Shown: positions 57,289 through 64,000 of the stretch, one piece after another
Numbering within the stretch: position 1 is the first letter of the stretch
Layout of the letters: each line of letters begins with the position of its first letter
Source: Gaeumannomyces sp. JS-464
Taxonomy: Eukaryota; Ascomycota; Sordariomycetes; Magnaporthales; Magnaporthaceae
Length of the DNA: 64,000 bases
Direction of reading: 5' to 3'
Assembly (NCBI GenBank): GCA_002197995.1
Contig: NGZR01000004.1
Coordinates: 2,108,001-2,172,000 of the forward strand
Notes under the pieces: model-generated
Told to the model about the DNA's origin: nothing
Seen by the model: the letters and a program-made list of their open reading frames with translations, nothing else
Database searches by the model: none
Program-made: the position numbers and the translations under genes

Positions 57289-57999
57289 AAATAAAGGTAT
57301 GGTTTGGCTGCGTATTATCCTTTTATTACTGGCGTTTTAGCCTTTCGTTTTTACCGTATCGGGCCGGCGTATTTACCGTAACGAAGCCGGCGTGCTTTTT
57401 TTTATTTTATAATGCTAGGCTTATATACCCGGGTAGTTAAGTCCGGTACGTGCCTTTTTTTTTAATTTAATCGTCGCGTGCGCTTAGCGCTTTTCTTCTT
57501 TCCAAATATTAATCCGGGTTAACCCGCGCAATTAATTCTTTTTTATAGTAGCGCGTTACGTTCCCGTTTTTCCTATCGCTTGCTTGCGTAACACGTTTTT
57601 AACGTGTTTTTATTATTATTTAAATAAACGTCTTTTTCGCTTTTTACGGTTTTTATTACTGCCTAAATACGGCTCGTCGTTTTTCCAAATATCGCCCTAT
57701 TAAGCTTTAAACTTGTTTAACGCCGTTATTTTTTTTAAAAAGTTTTAATAAGTATTAGCTTACCTTATCGTAACCGGTTTATTTTATTAGCACCTATTTT
57801 TTTCCTTTACTTTTAGCGTTTTTTACAGCCAAAATCTTTTCCACTAAATGCTTTTTTTAAGGTTTTCCGTCTTTTAGCAATAATATTAGCATTAATTCAG
57901 GTTTCGTGTTAATATTTTGCTAATTTAAAAACGGGTCGTTCGTTACGCGTTATATTAACTTAATATAAAAGTTAAAATAAATACCTTTTTATACGTTTA

Positions 58000-60900
58000 A
58001 AGTAATATTAAATGGGTTAAAAATTACCATTACTTCGAACTTATTTATTATTTAATTTAGTTTTTTACTAAGCCGGGTTATTTTTATATTACGAAATAAA
58101 AGCTAAACATTATCGCCCTTTTTAAACTTTTTTATTAAACGCCGAAATTTGCTCGCATCGGCTTTTTATTATTATTATTATATAAATGCTATTACGGCCG
58201 TAGCTATTTTTAACCTTTTTTTAAAATGTATTAAAAACGCGGTTGCTCGTTTTTTTTCACTCGTTATTAACGTTTTAATTACTAATGCCTTTTTAAACAA
58301 AAAGTTAATATTAAAGCTAAATAGCAATCGGTTAAAATTAAACCCCGTTACGGTTAAATTTCGGTTATTTAAAGCTAATTAGCAAACGTTTAAATATAAA
58401 AACTAATTTTTTTTATAAAAAAACGATAAAGCATTTTAAATAATATTATACTTTTTAATTCGCCCGTTTTATACCTCCGTTTATTTAAAAATAAAACGCC
58501 GTTAAAAAAAGCTAATCGATATTAATTTAAAAGCAAAGTTTTATTTAAAAATTTTTAACCCAATTCGAACTTTTATCGGAAATAATATAGTCGGGGAATC
58601 CCCGAAATTTCCACCACGTATTTTAAAACCGTATCGCGCATTTTTTTAACGCTTATTATATGCATTGCTTTAAATTAAACGTATTTCGATAATTTATTTA
58701 TAATTATTATTAAATATTCCAGGTTTTTATCGTTCGCGGGCAATTCCGTTATAAAATCGATCGAAATTGTTTTTTAATATTAGTCCGGTATTAAAAAGGG
58801 GCGGAAAAAACCTTATTTCGCCAATTTTAAAAGTCGGGATTTGCGGTAAATATCGCAATTATGTACGAAACGCGCCACGTTCCGTATTATACCTTTTTAA
58901 TAATAATTTCGGCATAATATATTAAACGTATTATCCTTGCTTACGTGTTTTACAATTAGCGAAACGTAAACTTTTTAAATTACTATAGTTATTAATAGCT
59001 TTTAACCTAAAAATTATAAACGTTTTTTATATTGCAAAGCTTTTTACGCGTTAATAAAGCAGTTTATAATTTGTGCTTTAATATCGGCTTTAGGTAAAAA
59101 CCTACGCGCGTTTTATCGAATTACGTTTAGTTTGGTTTTATAAATAAAGTTTTAACGTAACGCTTTTTTTTATAATTTTGCTATATTCGTTTTACGGAAA
59201 AGGTATATGCCTAATCGCAAAATACCAAACTTAAAACAAGCAAATATTATTTTCGTAATTTGCGTTTTTTTAATTTTTTTATAATTACGGTGGTTACGAA
59301 GTAGGTTAAACAAAAAATTATTATTTTCCGAAGCATTATTAATTCGTTTGTTTTTTTCAGGATAAAGCGTTCGGCAAAATAGCGTATTTCTTTAGTTTAT
59401 ATTACAAATCGTAATCGAATTTTAACAATGTTTTAGTTTAACCCATTTATCGTTCGAACATTTTTCGCGGTTTAAAAAAGTATTTTAAAGCTTTATAATT
59501 TATTTAAATTAAAAATGGTTTTTTAACATTCCGGAATTTTAATTCCATATTTTAATATAAACGATTACAGTTAGCAATTTTTTATCGTAAATAGTATAAT
59601 TTCGCTAGCTATTTTTAAGCTTTGCTAAATAAAAAGCAATTGGTTGCTAAATCCCGTTTTTACCGAATTAGGAAAAGCATTTTTTTAATACCACGTTAAA
59701 ATAATCCGCTTTAACTTTCGCGTTAAACTCGGGGTTTTATTAAGCTAAAACAAAAACGTGCATAAAAGTTAACTTAAATTTTTCGAATGCCATATTAACT
59801 TTTTTTATCCAATCGAACGGGATTTTTTTTTGTTAATGCTATTAATAGTATTGCTAAATCGAAATATTTGTCGATAAAACCTTGGTAAAAGTTTGCGAAG
59901 CTTAAAAACCTACGAAATCCTTTTAATTTTTTTAACGCTTCCTATTCGCGGATAACATAAACTTTTTCCAGGTTTATTTAAATCCTTTTTCGTATTTTAA
60001 TAATAAAACTGTCGGATAGTTATTCCGGCGCATGCACTCGAGGGATTTGGAGGCCTGGGAGGCCTGGGAGGCTCCCAAGGCTTACAAGGCCCACAAGGCC
60101 CACGTAACCTAAAAGCTTAAACCCTTTCGCAGATAAAAGGGGGCCTGTTGGCCCCCTCTCCTGTAGCTAAATCTCCTTCCTCTTCATGCACAATAAAGAA
60201 ACTCCTCCAGATTTATAGATCTTTGTTTATCACTTTGGGAAAGCTTTAGGCCCCTAACAGGAGTAACACTCCTACCAATAAAAACCTAAATATTTAACTT
60301 TTTACATTGCGAATTCGCTTTTATCCAAGTTTAAATTAAACCCGGTTTTGCGAAACCGTTAAAAAAACTTCGCGTATTTTATTTATATAATTTTTACGTA
60401 ACCCCGAAAAAAATAAGCACGTCGTTTAAGTAAACCGATATAAAATCGTTTAAAATATCGGCTAATACGCCGTTAATATAGCGTTAAAAGGTAGCAAAGG
60501 CGCTTGCTAAGCCAAATAAACATACTAGCTATTTAAATAAGCCGAACTTTATACGAAATGCAATTAAATGTTCCTTTCCTTTTACCATGCGTATTTTATG
60601 GAAAGCGGAGCGTACGTTAACCTTAGTAAACCATTTCGCCCCGGCTAAAAAGCGGAATGTTTTTTTACTAACGAAAGTGGGTAACGGTCCTGCTATATAA
60701 TCGTATTAAATGCGCGGTAGTTTACGTATAAGCGTTAATTGCTTATCGCTTTTTTCACTATAAGGACAAGTATTACGGCCGGTAACGAACTGGTTCGGAT
60801 TTAACCTTTGTTTATAAAGTTTATAATTTAACGGCGTAATTTTAAAATTTAGTTTTTAAGCATGCTATTTAATCGGTTATAAAAAAACTCCGGCTTATTT

Positions 60901-61900
60901 TTGTTAACATCCCTTTTTAACAAGATATAATGGTTTAAATTACCCCGGTATAACGGCAAAATTAATGCTTTGCCTTTATTAAAAAGGTTCGTAAAATCCC
61001 GCAATTTCGGGGGTAATTTAATTATAGTTTAAAATTAGTCCGTAATTATTACGAACGTTAGCAAAATCCGTATTATTTCTTTTAATAACGTAACTACGAA
61101 TTTATATCCGTAAGCTGGGTTTCGGCGCTATTTTCGACACGTTACCGCGAAAATGCTGCCGATTATTACACCCGGACGCTTACGGCTGCTTAGTTAAATG
61201 CGTAACTTTTAAACTAACATCCTTTTAACGGCTTTTATTCGAAAAAAGCTACCCGCCGCGTCGAATTTTACGCGGTTATGCTTTATTTATAATAAGCTTA
61301 ACATAACATCCTTAAGCATTCCCGAAATAATATAAAACAAGGTAAAAAATACCTACCTATCCAAATTTAACTCGCATTTAGCGATATGGGTAATCGCCGC
61401 CGGTATGCGTTTAAAACTATGCCGACTTATCGGGGCTTTTAAAATTGGAACTTTTTAACCCCGATTTTTACCGCGAAACTTTCGCTTATCGCTACGTAAT
61501 AAGCGCAACCGGAATTTACTTATACATTAACGAACTTAGCTAAATTAAATAATGCTAGGATTAAAAACGAAAAGCCGTCCATATTGCGTTTAATTTTTTT
61601 TAATTCGTTTTTTCCACTTTTTAAAATATATTTTCCTAATTATTAATTTATTTTCTTATCGCGGCGTCCCTTTTTAATTAAAGCTTATATTAAAAGCTAT
61701 TTTTTTCCCGTATCGGCGCCGGTTATCGTAATTTGTACCACTAGCGCGGTTTTAAGTCGAAACGCGCTACGATAGCGATACGCCCGTTTTTTCGTATTCC
61801 TGGTTACCGTAATTTAAATATGCTTTTATTTCGCGTCGCTAACGAAAAACTTTTTAAAAAACCTATAATACTTTAAGCTTACGTGCCTTTTAACCGCCAT
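58000..61900 (-). pseudogene. Pol of gypsy D
   Basis: Minus strand. Reverse transcriptase at about 60.29-60.9 kb reads FLAGAKWFTKVNVRSAFHKI, GLFK*LVCLFGLA and VYLNDVLIFF (box at about 60417-60436, Asp changed to Asn). The reading KVKYLGF is broken at 60281 by the solo LTR and resumes at 60009. The integrase at about 58.6-58.8 kb shows SIDFITELPAND. The sequence further left (about 57.9-58.4 kb) is probably the integrase C-terminus. The reverse transcriptase differs from those of families A, B and C. Confidence 0.68.
60010..60280 (-). repeat. Solo LTR, family E, copy 2, well preserved
   Basis: This 271-bp unit is flanked by AAAAC at 60005-60009 and 60281-60285. It starts TGTCGGATAG and ends CCTACCAATA (CA changed to TA). 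It is the inverted counterpart of 14512-14781 and is far richer in G and C than the gypsy pol around it. GGAGGCCTGG is repeated (about 60050-60070). The family has no other trace here. Confidence 0.9.
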
Positions 61901-62499
61901 TCCCTTTTAAACTCGTATTCGCCGCGTTTATTCCTATTATTAGTATATCTCCCAATTTATATGCTACGTGTTATACGGTATAATAAACTGCCGGTTTTTT
62001 GTTAAATTTATTATTTATATCGATCGTTTTTAACGTTTAAGCGATACGTCGATATATGGAAACCATACCGGCGTAAATGGACTATTATTTTTCGTTGCTT
62101 ACCGCGGTAAATCGGATTTTATTCGAAATGCGTAAACGAAAGTAATTAATTTTTTTTGTTTGCTTAAGCGATACCCTTAACCGCAATTAGTAAAATTTTA
62201 AACTTTATAATAAACGAAACGAATAATTATCCCGGCTTTATTTAAAATACTTCTAATTTCGATAAAATTTCGGCCTTTTTGTAAAATCGTTAAAAATAAT
62301 AGCGAGGTGGTTAAAAAATTGCAGCGGGTTATACGTACCGCTTAGTCCTCCAGTTTCGTAATATAAGCGGACCGCTTTTTAAATGGTTAAAGTAAAAAAA
62401 AACCAAATATATTCGTAATAATCGCGGCTATTGCTAATAAACTCCGCGTTTCGTATTATTTTATATTTAAAAGCGTTCCGCTACGCATTAAAACCTTAG

Positions 62500-62786
62500 C
62501 CGTTTTTATCGTAAAAAAAGGGGTTTTAAATTTTTTTTTTTTAAAGCTATAAACAAATCGCTTATAAGCTTAAGCTAAGCGTTTTGCGTTTCGATAATAC
62601 GGTTTATTCGTTACGTTAATTAACGAAAACTATATTAATTTCGGCTTAAAACCTAACCAACTTTTTTTCGGGTACGGTTAAACGAGTTTGCAAATCCGCG
62701 ATGGTAATTGCGAGGTTTATTTGGTTTAAAAATATCGTTGTCGAAATGGCGGCGTTTGCCGGTAAAAAGGAGAAAGTGGACGACAT
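62500..62786 (-). pseudogene. N-terminal part of gypsy D gag
   Basis: Just inside the 5' LTR a minus-strand ATG (62784-62786) opens a frame reading MSSTFSFLPANAAISTTIFL and NQINLAITIADLQTRLTVP before stops appear. The spacing from the LTR (about 40 bp) and the start codon fit a gypsy gag. The zinc knuckle was not located. Confidence 0.5.
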
Positions 62787-62824
62787 AATTATAATCCCGC
62801 TTTTAGGAAAAAATCTTATAATAA

Positions 62825-63009
62825 TGTAATAAGCTAAGCTAATAAGTGGTAGCTAATAAGTGCCGAAGTAATGTTATATTATAAAATGAAAAAAAGGGGA
62901 AAAAAACTAGTTTCCTTTTCGGAAACTAGCTTTCGTTATATAGGTAATAAAACGGTTTAAAAGTAACTTTTAAGCCTATAACCCGTGCTATTAGCACGGA
63001 ACTATAACA
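62825..63009 (-). repeat. Probable 5' LTR of gypsy D
   Basis: On the plus strand it runs TGTAATAAGC...CTATAACA, 185 bp, so the ends are TG...CA. It contains TATATA on the minus strand (about 62938-62943), a 9-bp hairpin CTAGTTTCC/GGAAACTAG near 62908-62930 and the palindrome CCGTGCTATTAGCACGG near 62983-62999. Without a second LTR this rests on position and end motifs only. Confidence 0.5.
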
Positions 63010-64000
63010 TAAATAACCATTTTGTTTAAAATTACGGTATTACTTAAAGTTTTTAATAAACGAGGTCGCTTTTGTAAAAACGCACAACTAGCAATTGCAA
63101 TAAAACAAAGCTTTTAATAAATGCATATAACGTTTTTAAGCGTTAAAAAGCACTAATTTTACTAGTTAGCGATTCGATTTAAATAAAAAAGCAAAATTAC
63201 AGCTCCTGGTTTACCATTTAAACAGTTAACCTAATAAAAACTAAACGTATTTATTAGCGCTAAAATAATTAAACCGATTGTTGGAAAAACTTTTAACGAA
63301 GCTACGATTTTTAAATTACAAATTATAAACGAGGTAAAAAAGCAAACTTTAAAGCCTTTTAAAAAATCAAAACTTGTACTTATAAAATATAACGATAAAA
63401 AAACATAATATTTTTACGCAATTTCCTACAATTATAAAATGTAATTAACAATTAATTTTAACGATCATATTATCGTTTACATTTATAAAATTTAGTTTAA
63501 TAAATCGAAATACTAGCTAAACGTACACCTAATTAAAATTAAAGTTGCAAAAAAAACGTTTTCCTGCGCTTATTTAAGGAATTATTAATATGGTTTAAAC
63601 CGGGCACGTTACTTAAAATAATTAAACCTTTTTACAAAATTGCGGAATTAAGTTTACATTAATTCGTTACTTATTAAAAACACTATAAAAAGCGTTTAAA
63701 TTGTTAAACATTAAGCTTCGATTTTTACCTGCTTATTTTAAAAAGCGGATAAAGCTTTAGGATTGTAAGTATGCAAATAAACGACATTTTAAATTTTAAA
63801 AATCCGGACTTTTTAAAAAAAGAAAAGTTAGCGATTTAAAAAGCAAACTTTTAAGCAAAACTAAAATCGATTTTTAAACCGGGAAACGAAACCAACTTTA
63901 ACGGGTGTAAAGTTTTAATAGGAAATTATAAGCTTAAAATTTAATAATAAAAAATAGGGTAAAAAATTCGAGCTAATAAAAACCGATTTAAAAAGCTTAA
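63010..64000 (+). pseudogene. Ty1/copia reverse transcriptase fragment
   Basis: Plus strand. From about 63300 the translation gives INEVKKQTLKPFKKSKLVL (copia: DEVKN..T..A..KSRLV), then at about 63590-63660 WFKPGTLLKIIKPFYKIAE (copia: LP.GT...VKPLYGIPE), then at about 63750-63800 FRIVSMQINDILNFKNPDF (copia catalytic region GIVGMQTDDTL), and NFNGCKVLI near 63895. The second half of the catalytic pair reads ND. This order and spacing are those of fungal copia RTs. It is heavily decayed and runs off the window edge; the 5' part is missing, probably because gypsy D was inserted here. Confidence 0.68.

Larger units (their letters stand above)
50205..57300 (-). mobile_element. LINE2, Tad1-type non-LTR retrotransposon
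   Basis: This is the second LINE copy, on the minus strand, inserted in the mariner transposase. The 3' tail is a CT-rich stretch (CTCTTTCTCTTTCTCTC on the minus strand, about 50178-50212) rather than the TTAC tail of LINE1. It shares all of ORF1 and ORF2 with LINE1 and extends further 5', to at least 56567 and possibly 57300. It is less decayed than LINE1: longer open pieces, and the catalytic YADD intact. Confidence 0.82.
57301..63009 (-). mobile_element. Gypsy D, Ty3/gypsy element with 5' LTR
   Basis: A minus-strand element. A probable 185-bp 5' LTR is at 62825-63009, gag begins at 62786, protease/reverse transcriptase/RNase H lie at about 59.3-61.9 kb and the integrase at about 58.0-59.1 kb. 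A solo LTR (60010-60280) is inserted in pol. No 3' LTR was found before the LINE2 sequence at about 57.3 kb, so the left end is truncated or too decayed to see. RIP decay is extreme. Confidence 0.7.

Noticed and set aside
1..64000. tRNA, rRNA and other structured RNA genes
   Set aside because: No cloverleaf with B-box, no rRNA-like conserved stretch was noticed by eye. Hairpins near 49825, 62908 and 62983 are parts of transposons.

Overview
The window looks like a transposon-packed segment of a filamentous ascomycete (Pezizomycotina) genome. The evidence is fungal transposon families throughout (Ty3/gypsy chromoviruses, a Ty1/copia fragment, Tad1-type LINEs, a Fot1/pogo element, a Tc1/mariner element), a short GT-AG intron in the one good gene, and very strong decay of repeats that looks like repeat-induced point mutation (RIP): C-to-T and G-to-A transitions, many TAA/TAG stops, scarce CpA/TpG, but CpG still common. 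About 58 of the 64 kb is transposon sequence; only 1-183 and about 43.0-48.9 kb have ordinary base composition.

Layout. 1-183 is the 3' end of a host gene. From about 676 to 27064 there is a nested stack of gypsy elements. A gypsy copy (A2, 22069-27064) was cut in its integrase by a related copy (A1). A1 was cut in its reverse transcriptase by a chromovirus (B1, 1459-17373, 5-bp duplication ATAAT). B1 was cut by a second, complete chromovirus (C1, 4696-12720, duplication GTGTA) and by a solo LTR (14512-14781, duplication TTTCG). A1 also took a complete Fot1/pogo element (20017-21911, TA duplication).

From 27099 to 40357 lies a Tad1-type LINE (LINE1), split by a second chromovirus of the B family (B2, 32350-39275, duplication GGCGG/AGCGG). 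40358-42700 holds LINE 3' fragments, an unassigned segment and two solo LTRs of the B family, one of them almost free of RIP.

The gene island (about 43-48.9 kb) contains one convincing two-exon gene for a secreted protein of unknown function (43903-44975), weak hypothetical ORFs, and a wrecked SNF2/RING helicase gene (46770-48629). A Tc1/mariner element begins at 48888; a second LINE (LINE2, about 50.2-57.3 kb, minus strand) was inserted into its transposase. The right end is a further gypsy element (D, up to 63009, minus) with a solo LTR in its pol gene, and a copia reverse transcriptase fragment (63010-64000, plus).

The genes do not form a pathway. The interest lies in the readable insertion history, in an extra antisense ORF carried by the B-family chromoviruses, in solo LTRs that escaped RIP inside ruined hosts, and in an isolated secreted-protein gene inside a transposon desert. 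All product names come from motifs read by eye; no database search was possible.
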